NCBI RefSeq assembly: GCF_900156125.1
Contig: NZ_FTLX01000003.1
Location: forward strand, 62,001-126,000
Direction of reading: 5' to 3'
Length of the DNA stretch: 64,000 nucleotides
Source: Domibacillus enclensis
GTDB taxonomy: Bacteria > Bacillota > Bacilli > Bacillales > Domibacillaceae
Both the position numbers and the translations under genes were made by a program. Positions 7,532 to 14,995 of the stretch are shown here, in pieces (position 1 is the stretch's first letter; every line of letters begins with the position of its first letter). The notes under the pieces were generated by a model. It was not told where the DNA came from, did not search any database, and saw only the letters and a list, made by a program, of their open reading frames with translations.

Positions 7532-8767
7532 ATGAAGAATACAAAAGCCATTATCGTCCTGCTCGCGAGCATTTCATTGCTGCTGGCAATGGTGGCGGTG
7601 AATTTAATTGTGACAGCCGTCAGCCAGGATGAAATGGTTTGGGCAACAACCACTGTGAAATCGCCGTACGAGGGAATTGAAATCAAAACAAAAGAAGCAG
7701 CAGAAAAAGAGTACAAGCTCGTTTTTCAGTACCCTGCTGTCCAACATAAGGAATTAAATGATTCATTTGAACAATATATGAAGCAAAAAGAAGCGGCATT
7801 TTTTACAGAAGTGCAAAAAATCGATGCGAAAAAGCTGAAAAAAGAACCCGCCTCGCTGTCCGTGTCATTTGAAATAATTCCAGCCGGCCGTGACGTTTAT
7901 TCTATTTTATTTACTGAAAAAGTATACTTAACCGCACACCATACATACGCTGAAACAGAGTCGTTTCTCATTGATCTGCAGGAGCCGGCTGTTACGTCAA
8001 CTGAAGGCTTGTTTATCAACAGCGAAAAAGCGTCCACGGCGCTGCAACTGCCTGAAGCAATCAAAAGTTCCGTTTTATACATTCAGGAACAAAATATGAT
8101 CGTTCAAGGCCAAAAAACCGGTGAGGATTCCCGCGTGCCGATGGTGAAAGCCGCTCCGTTTGTTCAAAAGGAATGGCGCAACCGCCTCGATTTTGCTGCA
8201 GCCGCCGTGAAGGACAACAGTGAAAAGAAAATTGCGCTGACATTTGATGATGGGCCGAATCCCTCTAGTACAGAAGCGATTTTAAAGACGCTGAAAAAAC
8301 ATCACGCAAAAGCGACCTTTTTCGTTCTTGGCAACCGGGTGGAGCGGTACCCGGAGCTGGTAGACAAAATCGTTCAGGAAGGACATGAAGTCGGCAATCA
8401 TTCCTGGAGTCATCCGGACTTTACGAAGCTTTCACAGGAAAAAGTGAAAAATGAGCTGGATCATACAGCAGCACAAGTGGAACAGGCTGCCGGCGTGTCA
8501 CCGATCGCTGTCCGCCCGCCTTATGGCGCAACGAATGATACTGTCAATGAAGTGATCGGCCAAAAGCCGCTGCTTTGGACGATCGATACACTTGACTGGA
8601 AATCACACGACCCAAAAGCCATCTGCTCCGTTGTCAAAAAAGAAGCGAAAAATGGTTCGATTGTTTTAATGCATGACATTCATCAAACGACTGCAGAGGC
8701 ATTGGATCAACTTATAACGGATCTTGAAAAACAGGGCTTTCGGTTTGTTACCGTAAGTGAGCTTTGA
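7532..8767 (+). CDS. Polysaccharide deacetylase (PdaC-like)
   Basis: A 411-residue exported protein. An N-terminal membrane segment (about 5-30) is followed by a DUF3298-like extracytoplasmic region, then a NodB-homology domain with every catalytic motif: TFDDGP (237-242, catalytic Asp and metal Asp), HSWSH (290-294, metal His), RPPYG (328-332), TLDWKSHD and LMHD. It should remove acetyl groups from cell-wall glycan. The pairing of DUF3298 with NodB resembles B. subtilis PdaC, a peptidoglycan deacetylase, but the exact substrate is not certain. The start at 7532 is chosen because it places the signal segment at the N-terminus; the upstream ATG at 7490 has no ribosome site. Confidence 0.88.
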   Translation: MKNTKAIIVLLASISLLLAMVAVNLIVTAVSQDEMVWATTTVKSPYEGIEIKTKEAAEKEYKLVFQYPAVQHKELNDSFEQYMKQKEAAFFTEVQKIDAKKLKKEPASLSVSFEIIPAGRDVYSILFTEKVYLTAHHTYAETESFLIDLQEPAVTSTEGLFINSEKASTALQLPEAIKSSVLYIQEQNMIVQGQKTGEDSRVPMVKAAPFVQKEWRNRLDFAAAAVKDNSEKKIALTFDDGPNPSSTEAILKTLKKHHAKATFFVLGNRVERYPELVDKIVQEGHEVGNHSWSHPDFTKLSQEKVKNELDHTAAQVEQAAGVSPIAVRPPYGATNDTVNEVIGQKPLLWTIDTLDWKSHDPKAICSVVKKEAKNGSIVLMHDIHQTTAEALDQLITDLEKQGFRFVTVSEL

Positions 8768-8770
8768 ACA

Positions 8771-8804
8771 AAACCAGTCTGGCATGCGCCAGACTGGTTT
8801 TTTT
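8771..8804 (+). terminator. Strong intrinsic terminator after deacetylase
   Basis: A perfect 13-bp stem (8771-8783 with 8788-8800) and a 4-nt loop, followed by a T-run. Confidence 0.92.
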
Positions 8805-8832
8805 GTTAAATGAGAGAACGACGTGGTATGAT
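8803..8832 (+). promoter_or_regulatory. Sigma-A promoter for the CBS transporter gene
   Basis: TTGTTA (8803-8808), an 18-bp spacer and TATGAT (8827-8832) with an upstream TGG extension. The predicted start point near 8839 lies too close to the first in-frame TTG (8847), which helps exclude that codon as the start. Confidence 0.6.
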
Positions 8833-8888
8833 AAGGAAAAAGATGATTGTACATAGGAGGTGGACGCTCCGATACCTGGAGCCTGTCA

Positions 8889-10187
8889 TTGGAGATTGTA
8901 AATTTAGTTGGCATTGCCCTGCTCATTGCCCTAACCGCTTTTTTTGTGGCAGCAGAGTTTGCGATTGTCAAAATGAGAGCATCGCGTGTGGACCAGCTTG
9001 TAGAAGAAGGCAAGCCTGGTGCTTTAGCTGTGCAGCGTGTCACCACTCACTTGGATGAATACTTATCTGCCTGCCAGCTGGGCATTACGATAACGGCTCT
9101 CGGACTTGGCTGGATTGGAGAGCCGACGGTAGAAGCACTGCTGCATCCGCTGATAGACCGGTTTGAGCTGGCTTCATCGGTTACGTCACTTTTATCGTTT
9201 GTGATTGCTTTTTCAATTGTCACGTTTCTTCATGTAGTGGTCGGGGAGCTGGCACCGAAAACGGTAGCGATTCAAAAAGCAGAAGCCGTTACACTGGCTC
9301 TGGCGATGCCGCTGATCTGGTTTTACCGGATCATGTACCCGTTTATCTGGGCATTAAATGGATCCGCCCGTTTTATCACCGGCTTATTTGGATTAAAGAT
9401 GACAGGGGAGCACGATGCTGTTCATACTGAGGAAGAGTGGCGGATGCTGCTGTCAGAAAGCTACAAGAGCGGTGAAATCAATCAAAATGAGCTGAAGTAT
9501 GTAAACAATATTTTTGAATTTGATGAGCGCCTTGCAAAAGAAATAATGGTGCCGCGTACCGAGATGGTGAGCTTATCCGTTGAGGATTCGCTCGAAGAAG
9601 TCCTGGCTGTCATCAAAGAAGAAAAGTATACGCGTTATCCTGTGATTGACGGGGATAAAGACAACGTCATTGGAATTGTGAACTTCAAAGAGATTTTAAG
9701 TGTTGCTGTAAAAGAAAAGCCGATACCGAAAAAAGAACCGCTTCGGCAGTTTATTAAGCCGGTCATCCGGGTTTTTGAAAACATGCTCATTCACGATCTG
9801 CTTGTGAAAATGCAAAAAGAGCAAACCCACATGGCCGTGTTAATTGATGAATATGGCGGAACGTCCGGCCTCGTTACAGTAGAGGACATACTCGAAGAGA
9901 TCGTCGGCGAAATTCGGGATGAATATGACACGGACGAAATCGCGGAAATCCGAAAAGTCAACGACGGCCATTATCTTCTCAGTGCAAAAGTGTTAATTGG
10001 AGAAGTCAATGGATTGCTTGGAACAGAACTTAGTGACGAGGATATTGATACACTCGGTGGCTGGTTTTTAACCGAGAAAATTGATGCGGCTGTCCGTGAC
10101 CAGCTTGAAACAGATGAATGGGTGTTTACCATTAACGAGATGGAGGACCATCACATTCTGTATATAGAAGCGAAAAAGCGGCCGTAA
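8889..10187 (+). CDS. CNNM/HlyC-CorC-type CBS-domain transporter
   Basis: A membrane protein of about 432 residues with a DUF21/CNNM transmembrane domain (about 1-190, beginning [25 protein letters not shown]), a CBS pair (about 205-330; [10 protein letters not shown], then TRYPVIDGD and [29 protein letters not shown]) and a C-terminal CorC-HlyC domain (about 345-430). These proteins are linked to magnesium or other divalent cation export. The start is unclear: AGGAGGTGG at 8855-8863 has no start codon at normal distance, while TTG 8889 has GGAG 7 nt upstream and gives the N-terminus usual for relatives (MEIVNL). TTG 8847 is the longest alternative. Confidence 0.88.
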   Translation: MEIVNLVGIALLIALTAFFVAAEFAIVKMRASRVDQLVEEGKPGALAVQRVTTHLDEYLSACQLGITITALGLGWIGEPTVEALLHPLIDRFELASSVTSLLSFVIAFSIVTFLHVVVGELAPKTVAIQKAEAVTLALAMPLIWFYRIMYPFIWALNGSARFITGLFGLKMTGEHDAVHTEEEWRMLLSESYKSGEINQNELKYVNNIFEFDERLAKEIMVPRTEMVSLSVEDSLEEVLAVIKEEKYTRYPVIDGDKDNVIGIVNFKEILSVAVKEKPIPKKEPLRQFIKPVIRVFENMLIHDLLVKMQKEQTHMAVLIDEYGGTSGLVTVEDILEEIVGEIRDEYDTDEIAEIRKVNDGHYLLSAKVLIGEVNGLLGTELSDEDIDTLGGWFLTEKIDAAVRDQLETDEWVFTINEMEDHHILYIEAKKRP

Positions 10188-10202
10188 TGGCTGCTTTTTT
10201 TG
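10173..10202 (+). terminator. Intrinsic terminator
   Basis: The stem AGCGGCC / GGCTGCT overlaps the stop codon of the transporter gene, followed by seven T. Confidence 0.8.
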
Positions 10203-10308
10203 TCGGAAAGAGAGAGGCGAACAGCGGTGCCGGCTATTGCCTGAACGGTCAAAAAGGTGTAGGATGATAGGAATGAAAAACGATGGAAAAGCAAAGGGAG
10301 TAAAAACA

Positions 10309-11766
10309 ATGTCACGATATGAAGACGACAGCCTTGCCTTGCATACTGACCTGTACCAGATTAATATGGCCGAAACGTACTGGCATGATGGCATCCATAC
10401 AAAAAAAGCCGTATTTGAACTGTATTTTCGCAAATTGCCGTTTGGAAACGGCTATGGTGTTTTTGCCGGCTTAGAAAAAATTGTCGACTATTTAGAAGAA
10501 TTTCATTTTACCAGCAGCGATATTAACTACTTAAAGGAAATTGGCTATCCTGACGATTTTTTAGCTTATTTACAGGATATGACCTTTACCGGGACGTTAA
10601 AGAGCATGCGGGAGGGCGAGCTTGTTTTTGCAAATGAGCCGATCCTGCGCATTGAAGCACCTCTGGCAGAAGCGCAGATTGTGGAAACCGCACTGCTTAA
10701 CATTGTGAACTATCAAACATTGATTGCGACAAAAGCATCCCGTATCAAGCAAGTGCTGGGGGATGAAACGGCGATGGAATTCGGATCGCGACGGGCCCAT
10801 GAAATGGATGCAGCTGTGTGGGGAACACGTGCCGCGTATATCGGCGGGTTTGATGCCACAAGCAACGTCCGGGCTGGCAAGCTGTTTGGCATTCCGGTTT
10901 CAGGGACCCATGCGCATGCACTCGTTCAGACATATAAGGATGAATATAAAGCTTTTCATAAATATGCGGAGCGGCACCGCGACTGTGTGTTTTTAGTCGA
11001 TACTTATGACACGCTCAAGTCCGGAGTGCCGGCAGCCATTCGCGTCGCAAAAGAGCTTGGTAACCAAATCAATTTTATTGGCATTCGCCTTGACAGCGGA
11101 GACATGGCCTATTTATCAAAGGAAGCACGGAAAATGCTGGATGAAGCCGGCTTTCCGCAGGCCCATATTGTCGCTTCTAATGATTTGGATGAGTACACGA
11201 TTATGAATTTAAAAGCACAGGGTGCCAAAATAGATGTGTGGGGAATCGGCACAAAAGTGATTACGGCCTATGACCAGGCTGCTCTTGGAGCGGTTTATAA
11301 GCTTGTCTCCATTGAAGATGATGAAGGCGGGATGACAGATACGATCAAGCTGTCAGCGAACCCGGAAAAAGTCACCACACCCGGATTAAAACGGGTGTAC
11401 CGAATTGTGAATAAATTGAACGGAAAAGCAGAGGGCGACTATATTGCAATGGATGAAGAAGATCCACAGCATGCAGAGCGGCTTAAAATGTTTCATCCGG
11501 TTCATACGTTCGTCAGCAAGTTCGTGACCGATTTTGAAGCGCGCGAGCTTCATGAGCTGATTTTTTTAAACGGTGTGCGTCTGTACGAGCTTCCTGACAT
11601 TGACTCCATTCGAAAACGGACAGAGGGAAATTTATCTTTGCTGTGGAACGAATACAAGCGGGCTTTGAATCCAGAAGAATATCCTGTGGATTTAAGCCAG
11701 CAATGCTGGGACAATAAAATGAAAAATATCGAATCGGCTAAAGTGCAGCCAAAACAGCAGGTGTAA
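10309..11766 (+). CDS. pncB: Nicotinate phosphoribosyltransferase
   Basis: A 485-residue enzyme that joins nicotinate to PRPP with ATP, giving nicotinate mononucleotide in NAD salvage. Family landmarks are the N-terminal LHTDLYQINMAETYW, KLPFGNGYGVFAGLE, EFGSRRAHEMDAAVWGTRAAYIGGFDATSN, SGTHAHALVQ with the His expected to be phosphorylated, RLDSGDMAYLSK and GIGTKVITAYDQ. The start at 10309 has AAAGGGAG at 8-nt spacing; the frame is open upstream to 10237, but nothing conserved is coded there. It is a single gene between two terminators. Confidence 0.95.
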   Translation: MSRYEDDSLALHTDLYQINMAETYWHDGIHTKKAVFELYFRKLPFGNGYGVFAGLEKIVDYLEEFHFTSSDINYLKEIGYPDDFLAYLQDMTFTGTLKSMREGELVFANEPILRIEAPLAEAQIVETALLNIVNYQTLIATKASRIKQVLGDETAMEFGSRRAHEMDAAVWGTRAAYIGGFDATSNVRAGKLFGIPVSGTHAHALVQTYKDEYKAFHKYAERHRDCVFLVDTYDTLKSGVPAAIRVAKELGNQINFIGIRLDSGDMAYLSKEARKMLDEAGFPQAHIVASNDLDEYTIMNLKAQGAKIDVWGIGTKVITAYDQAALGAVYKLVSIEDDEGGMTDTIKLSANPEKVTTPGLKRVYRIVNKLNGKAEGDYIAMDEEDPQHAERLKMFHPVHTFVSKFVTDFEARELHELIFLNGVRLYELPDIDSIRKRTEGNLSLLWNEYKRALNPEEYPVDLSQQCWDNKMKNIESAKVQPKQQV

Positions 11767-11768
11767 GT

Positions 11769-11800
11769 CAAAAACGGCGCCAAAAATGGTGTCGTTTTTT
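11769..11800 (+). terminator. Intrinsic terminator after pncB
   Basis: AACGGCGCC pairs with GGTGTCGTT through G-U wobble, followed by six T. Confidence 0.8.
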
Positions 11801-11810
11801 CGTGTATTCT

Positions 11811-11839
11811 TTGCCCCTGTGCAAAACAACGATTATAAT
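11811..11839 (+). promoter_or_regulatory. Sigma-A promoter of the encapsulin operon
   Basis: TTGCCC (11811-11816), a 17-bp spacer, and consensus TATAAT (11834-11839). I see no full Fur or PerR box over it, only a PerR-like half site around the -10. Confidence 0.7.
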
Positions 11840-11868
11840 AAAAGTAGTGAAAATGGGAGGTGCGTCTT

Positions 11869-12441
11869 GTGAAAGAGGAATTAAGCGAATTTTACGATAT
11901 CTTTACGGGAACCAAAAAAGATATTGAAAGCTTTATGGGCATGCTCGACCCGGTGATCAACAATGCAAAGGATGATCATGAGCGTCTTTATTACCATCAT
12001 ATTTACGAAGAAGAAGAGCAGCGTCTTTCGCGCCTGGCTGAAATGATTCCGTTAATCGAAACGTTTCAGGCCGGCAAGGGAGGAGACTTTTCGCCATCTA
12101 ATAATACATTTAACCGGTTGCTGCAGGAATTGAATCTTGAGAAATTCGGCTTACACAATTTTGTGGAGCACTTGGATTTGGCGCTGTTTCAGTTTAAAGA
12201 TGCGGAACGGCAGGCGAAGCTGTCTGAAATGCGCGGTGCGAACCATAAAAGCTACCAGTTTGTAAAAGAAAAGCTGGCTGGTATTAATGAGCGGTTTGAT
12301 ACGGGCTATTCAGATCCGCATGCGCATCATGATGAGCATGGCGATCATTTGGATCATCACGTGCATGCTGCACCGGCACAGCCCGCAAAGCCAGCAAAAG
12401 CAAAACGGTCCTTTACCGTAGGATCCCTTATTTCAAAGTAA
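11869..12441 (+). CDS. IMEF-type encapsulin cargo protein
   Basis: A 190-residue protein recognised as the iron-mineralising encapsulin-associated Firmicute (IMEF) cargo: a helical ferritin-like body (about 1-140, with YYHHIYEEEEQRL near 41-53 and a second helix pair with NFVEHLDLALFQFKDAE), a histidine-rich linker (10 His within about 151-166), an Ala/Pro/Lys tether and the C-terminal encapsulation motif TVGSLIS (183-189). It should oxidise and store iron inside the shell encoded next. The GTG at 11869 is 8 nt from GGGAGG; the longer frame from 11860 overlaps that site. It is the first gene of a three-gene operon under its own sigma-A promoter. The His-rich linker looks unusually dense and may bind metal. 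Confidence 0.88.
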   Translation: MKEELSEFYDIFTGTKKDIESFMGMLDPVINNAKDDHERLYYHHIYEEEEQRLSRLAEMIPLIETFQAGKGGDFSPSNNTFNRLLQELNLEKFGLHNFVEHLDLALFQFKDAERQAKLSEMRGANHKSYQFVKEKLAGINERFDTGYSDPHAHHDEHGDHLDHHVHAAPAQPAKPAKAKRSFTVGSLISK

Positions 12442-12459
12442 AAGGCAGGAGGAGTTTTT

Positions 12460-13314
12460 ATGAGTAAACTACATTTATATCCGGATGCGCCGCTGTCGGC
12501 TTCCGATTTCGATGAGCTTGACCAAATTATTATTGAAGCAGCGAAAAAGCAGCTGACGGGACGCCGGTTTATCGAATTATATGGTCCGCTGGGCCGTGGT
12601 GTTCAAAGCATTCATACCGATATTTTTGCTGAAAAAAGTGCCGCTCACATGGATCTGCAAGGTTCATTTGACACGGAGATTGAGTCGGCCAAGCGCGTCA
12701 ACTATACAATTCCAATGCTTTACAAGGATTTTGTTTTATACTGGCGGGATATTGAGCAGGCGAAAGCACTGGACATTCCAATGGACTTCTCGTCAGCGGC
12801 TAACGCCGCCCGTGACGTTGCGCTGCTAGAAGACGAAATGATTTTTCACGGGGCCCAGCAATTTGATATCCCCGGCCTAATGAATGTAAAAGGGCGCCAG
12901 ACGCATTTGATCAGCAACTGGTACGAATCCGGAACAGCCTTCCAGGATGTCGTTGAAGCGCGGGGCAAGCTGATGGAAATGAATCATAACGGCCCATACG
13001 CCCTGGTGCTGTCACCAGAACTGTATGCGCTCCTGCACCGTGTGCACCGCGATACAAATGTGCTTGAAATCGAGCATGTGCGTGAGCTTGTCACAGACGG
13101 TGTATTCCAGTCGCCTGTTTTAAAAGGAAAAACCGGTGTGCTCGTTAACACAGGGCGCAATAATTTGGATTTGGCTGTGTCAGAAGACTTTGAGACCGCT
13201 TATCTTGGAGAAGAAGGCATGAATCATCCATTCCGTGTGTTTGAAACTGCTGTTCTCCGCATTAAGCGACCGTCAGCGATCTGCACATTCGCTGATCCGA
13301 AAGACGATGAATAA
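12460..13314 (+). CDS. Encapsulin nanocompartment shell protein (family 1)
   Basis: A 284-residue HK97-fold shell protein. Landmarks are the N-terminal arm (YPDAPLSASDFDELDQIIIEAA), the GRRFIELYGPLGRGVQSI segment, the P-domain with YKDFVLYWRDIEQ, LLEDEMIFHG, and the C-terminal GEEGMNHPFRVFETAVLRIKRPSAIC, all close to family 1 encapsulins (linocin M18 / CFP29 group). In known IMEF systems the shell is a large T=4 cage with very high iron capacity; the size of this one cannot be read from sequence. An AGGAGG site lies before ATG 12460, 18 nt after the cargo stop. Its 3' end overlaps the ferredoxin start by 8 nt, so shell and ferredoxin synthesis are coupled. Confidence 0.95.
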   Translation: MSKLHLYPDAPLSASDFDELDQIIIEAAKKQLTGRRFIELYGPLGRGVQSIHTDIFAEKSAAHMDLQGSFDTEIESAKRVNYTIPMLYKDFVLYWRDIEQAKALDIPMDFSSAANAARDVALLEDEMIFHGAQQFDIPGLMNVKGRQTHLISNWYESGTAFQDVVEARGKLMEMNHNGPYALVLSPELYALLHRVHRDTNVLEIEHVRELVTDGVFQSPVLKGKTGVLVNTGRNNLDLAVSEDFETAYLGEEGMNHPFRVFETAVLRIKRPSAICTFADPKDDE

Positions 13315-13687
13315 GAAAAAGTGGTCGGTCGGCTCCCTTATCCCTGGGCAGGAAACCATGTTTATCCCTGAAAATAAACTAGCCGTACCCTCTTTTAAAC
13401 CGGAGAAAAAGGAAGAGCCTGCCCTTGCTGCTTCTGCTGTTCGCATACAGCAAGGGGGCTTAACGTGCTCTGTTCCGGTTAAGCCGGGCAGCACGCTGCT
13501 TGATGCGGCGCTTGCGAACGGCTGTGATATGAAGTACAAATGCCGAAAAGGGACATGCGGGCAGTGCGCGGTTGATGTAGTAGCCGGAGCGGAGTTTCTG
13601 TCTGCACGAAACACGGCAGAACAAAAAAAGCTCGGCTCATCAGCCAAACGGCTCGCTTGCCAGAGCGTTATGAGCCAGGTTAAATAG
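13307..13687 (+). CDS. 2Fe-2S ferredoxin with N-terminal encapsulation motif
   Basis: A 126-residue protein. Residues 6-12 read SVGSLIP, nearly the TVGSLIS tag at the cargo C-terminus, followed by a ~40-residue low-complexity tether and a plant-type ferredoxin domain with CRKGTCGQC (C-x4-C-x2-C) and a distal Cys in RLACQS; an extra Cys precedes in GCDMKYKC. It should hold a 2Fe-2S cluster and, by its position and tag, be loaded into or docked on the shell. A plausible job is to pass electrons to reduce stored ferric iron for release, comparable to bacterioferritin-associated ferredoxin; this is inference. ATG 13307 lies inside the end of the shell gene and lacks a strong ribosome site, so it probably depends on coupling. 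Confidence 0.88.
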   Translation: MNKKKWSVGSLIPGQETMFIPENKLAVPSFKPEKKEEPALAASAVRIQQGGLTCSVPVKPGSTLLDAALANGCDMKYKCRKGTCGQCAVDVVAGAEFLSARNTAEQKKLGSSAKRLACQSVMSQVK

Positions 13688-13708
13688 CGCCTGCCAAAAA
13701 ACACGGCG

Positions 13709-13797
13709 ACGGCGCAATTCACAACGAATTGCGCCGTAGTGAAGAGAGTTTGTTAAAAGTGAAACAGGACTGCTTTATAGGCAGTCCTGTTTCTTTG
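13709..13797 (+). terminator. Tandem hairpins ending the encapsulin operon
   Basis: Two perfect hairpins stand in a row: 13709-13720 with 13726-13737 (12 bp, core CGCAATTC/GAATTGCG), and 13761-13773 with 13781-13793 (13 bp, ending CCTGTTTCTTTG). The first has no T-run. The second has a weak one and probably terminates transcription. Double hairpins may also protect the mRNA 3' end. Confidence 0.7.
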
Positions 13798-13798
13798 T

Positions 13799-13827
13799 AT
13801 AAAAAAAAAGCCTTTACACAAGGCTTG
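13799..13827 (-). terminator. Terminator of the Fur-box gene (minus strand)
   Basis: Read on the minus strand, AAGCCTT - 5-nt loop - AAGGCTT is followed by about nine T (the A-run at 13801-13809 on the plus strand). Confidence 0.85.
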
Positions 13828-13836
13828 TATGTGATA

Positions 13837-14316
13837 TTAAGCAAATTTTTTCGTTTTCATTGATACGACATTGGATTCAATCTCGAAGGGCAGGTCAACA
13901 TGCCGTTTTTCGAGTTCGCCGACGCTGACATCCCGGACAAGCTTCAAAGCTTCTTTTTTAAAGGAATGAGTGACGAATCCTTCGTTTACTTCACAAAGCT
14001 TACGTAAGTAACGGAGTGTTTCTTCAGTCATCATGTCCCGAACGGAAGCATTCTCAAGCTGACAGATCAATTTATGGCGAAGTCCCCGCATAATGCCGAT
14101 CTGATCGACGTGAGCTGTGACATTTTCACCGTCTTCGGCAACAAAGCTGAATGATACATATTTTCCTTGTGACAAATCGACATTTGTAAAGACCGGATTC
14201 GTGTATGTCTCACCGGATGAAAGTGTAATTGACTCAGCTTCCGCGGCCCCGCCAAGCTTACGGCTGTTCGCAATGACCATGTGGATATCCTTGAGTCCGT
14301 GCAGCATTCCATTCAT
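13837..14316 (-). CDS. Unknown protein with Fur-box promoter
   Basis: A 159-residue soluble protein that I do not recognise. The N-terminal half looks beta-rich (NPVFTNVDLSQGKYVSFSFVAEDGENVTAHVDQIGIMRG), while the second half is helical and charged (TEETLRYLRKLCEVNEGFVTHSFKKEALKLVRDV). It has no signal peptide or membrane segment. The ATG at 14316 follows AAAGAGGGA; an extension to 14391 would run through the promoter and is rejected. A TTGACA-17-TAAGAT promoter with a 13/15 Fur box overlaps the -35, so it is probably induced under iron limitation. It is convergent with the encapsulin operon, which suggests a link to iron handling, but its function is not known to me. Confidence 0.75.
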   Translation of the reverse strand: MNGMLHGLKDIHMVIANSRKLGGAAEAESITLSSGETYTNPVFTNVDLSQGKYVSFSFVAEDGENVTAHVDQIGIMRGLRHKLICQLENASVRDMMTEETLRYLRKLCEVNEGFVTHSFKKEALKLVRDVSVGELEKRHVDLPFEIESNVVSMKTKKFA

Positions 14317-14350
14317 GAAGCGTCCCTCTTTCCATCGTCGTTGTACCTTT

Positions 14351-14379
14351 ATCTTAAAGGGAATGAGAATCATTGTCAA
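14351..14379 (-). promoter_or_regulatory. Sigma-A promoter with overlapping Fur box
   Basis: On the minus strand, -35 TTGACA (14379-14374), a 17-bp spacer and -10 TAAGAT (14356-14351). The 15-bp plus-strand sequence TGAGAATCATTGTCA (14364-14378) matches the Bacillus Fur 7-1-7 box TGATAATnATTATCA at 13 of 15 positions, counting the free centre. Fur-iron bound here would block the -35. Confidence 0.7.
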
Positions 14380-14408
14380 CAAGAAAATCACATAGAGGGC
14401 AGCCTATG

Positions 14409-14780
14409 TTATTCTTCTATCACTTGTTTTAAAATGACGAGCGCCTGCTGAACACGAGGAAATCCGTTGTAAGGCAAACATTGAATGATGCATTCGGCAA
14501 GCTGTTCTTTTGTTAATCCGGCGTTCAGGCCTCGTTTAATATGAGTAGCGAGCTGCGTATGAGCTCCTTGAGTCACAAGCGATGCGATGACAATCAGCGC
14601 CCGTTCCTTTTTATCAAGGTGGGGACGCCCGTAGATTTCGCCGTATGCTTCAATAATCCACCGGCGGAAATCGGGTGCCACGGAATCAAGCGGATCTTCC
14701 ATTTGTCCGTTTTTAGGCTTTTCCCATCCATCGTCCATATACTCACTAAACACATCTAACCCTTTTTCAAATCGGTTCAT
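14409..14780 (-). CDS. Carboxymuconolactone decarboxylase-family protein
   Basis: A 123-residue single-domain CMD-family protein. The conserved region is APDFRRWIIEAYGEIYGRPHLDKKERALIVIASLVTQGAHTQLATHIKRGLNAGLTKEQLAECIIQCLPYNGFPRVQQAL, typical of the gamma-carboxymuconolactone decarboxylase branch. It lacks the CxxC pair of AhpD-type peroxidase members, so a redox role is unlikely. No aromatic-degradation genes are nearby and the substrate is unknown. AGGAGGAATATT precedes the ATG. It lies 18 nt upstream of the Fur-box region of the next minus-strand gene but ends before that promoter, so the two are probably separate transcripts. Confidence 0.88.
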   Translation of the reverse strand: MNRFEKGLDVFSEYMDDGWEKPKNGQMEDPLDSVAPDFRRWIIEAYGEIYGRPHLDKKERALIVIASLVTQGAHTQLATHIKRGLNAGLTKEQLAECIIQCLPYNGFPRVQQALVILKQVIEE

Positions 14781-14856
14781 ATAATATTCCTCCTTCTAAA
14801 ATGTATATTCTTCATTATTCAGAAAATTCCTTCATTATGCAAAATGTATTCACTTT

Positions 14857-14874
14857 CATGCAATAAAATACAAA
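14857..14874 (+). promoter_or_regulatory. Candidate ArgR/AhrC box 1
   Basis: CATGCAATAAAATACAAA resembles the Bacillus ARG box (CATGAATAAAAATKCAAK) and lies about 60 bp upstream of the transporter promoter. A second candidate lies at 14898-14916. The match is by eye and the region is very AT-rich. Confidence 0.35.
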
Positions 14875-14897
14875 AAAGGTCGTTTTTTAGTGAATAT

Positions 14898-14916
14898 CAA
14901 TGCATAAAAATAAATT
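14898..14916 (+). promoter_or_regulatory. Candidate ArgR/AhrC box 2
   Basis: CAATGCATAAAAATAAATT resembles the ARG box over its TGnATAAAAAT core and lies just upstream of the -35 at 14933. Together with the first candidate it would suit arginine control of the ABC transporter. Confidence 0.35.
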
Positions 14917-14932
14917 TTTCTGTTAAAAAGGA

Positions 14933-14961
14933 TTGAGTTTTTAGTAGGAAAGGGTTATTAT
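14933..14961 (+). promoter_or_regulatory. Sigma-A promoter of the amino acid ABC operon
   Basis: TTGAGT (14933-14938), a 17-bp spacer, TATTAT (14956-14961), about 35 bp before the start codon. Confidence 0.5.
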
Positions 14962-14995
14962 CTTACTATACAAAAAATTTAAAGGGGTTTTTACA

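Noticed and set aside
11811-11860. Fur or PerR box over the encapsulin promoter
   Set aside because: Only a PerR-like half site (TTATAAT) at the -10 is visible; that is also just the consensus -10.
12460-13314. Prophage capsid gene
   Set aside because: The HK97-type protein matches encapsulins, and no portal, terminase, tail or integrase gene is nearby; cargo tags confirm the encapsulin reading.
13273-13722. 149-codon minus-strand frame over the ferredoxin gene
   Set aside because: It is antisense to the ferredoxin, whose cysteine motif and tag show which strand codes; it also crosses the hairpin.
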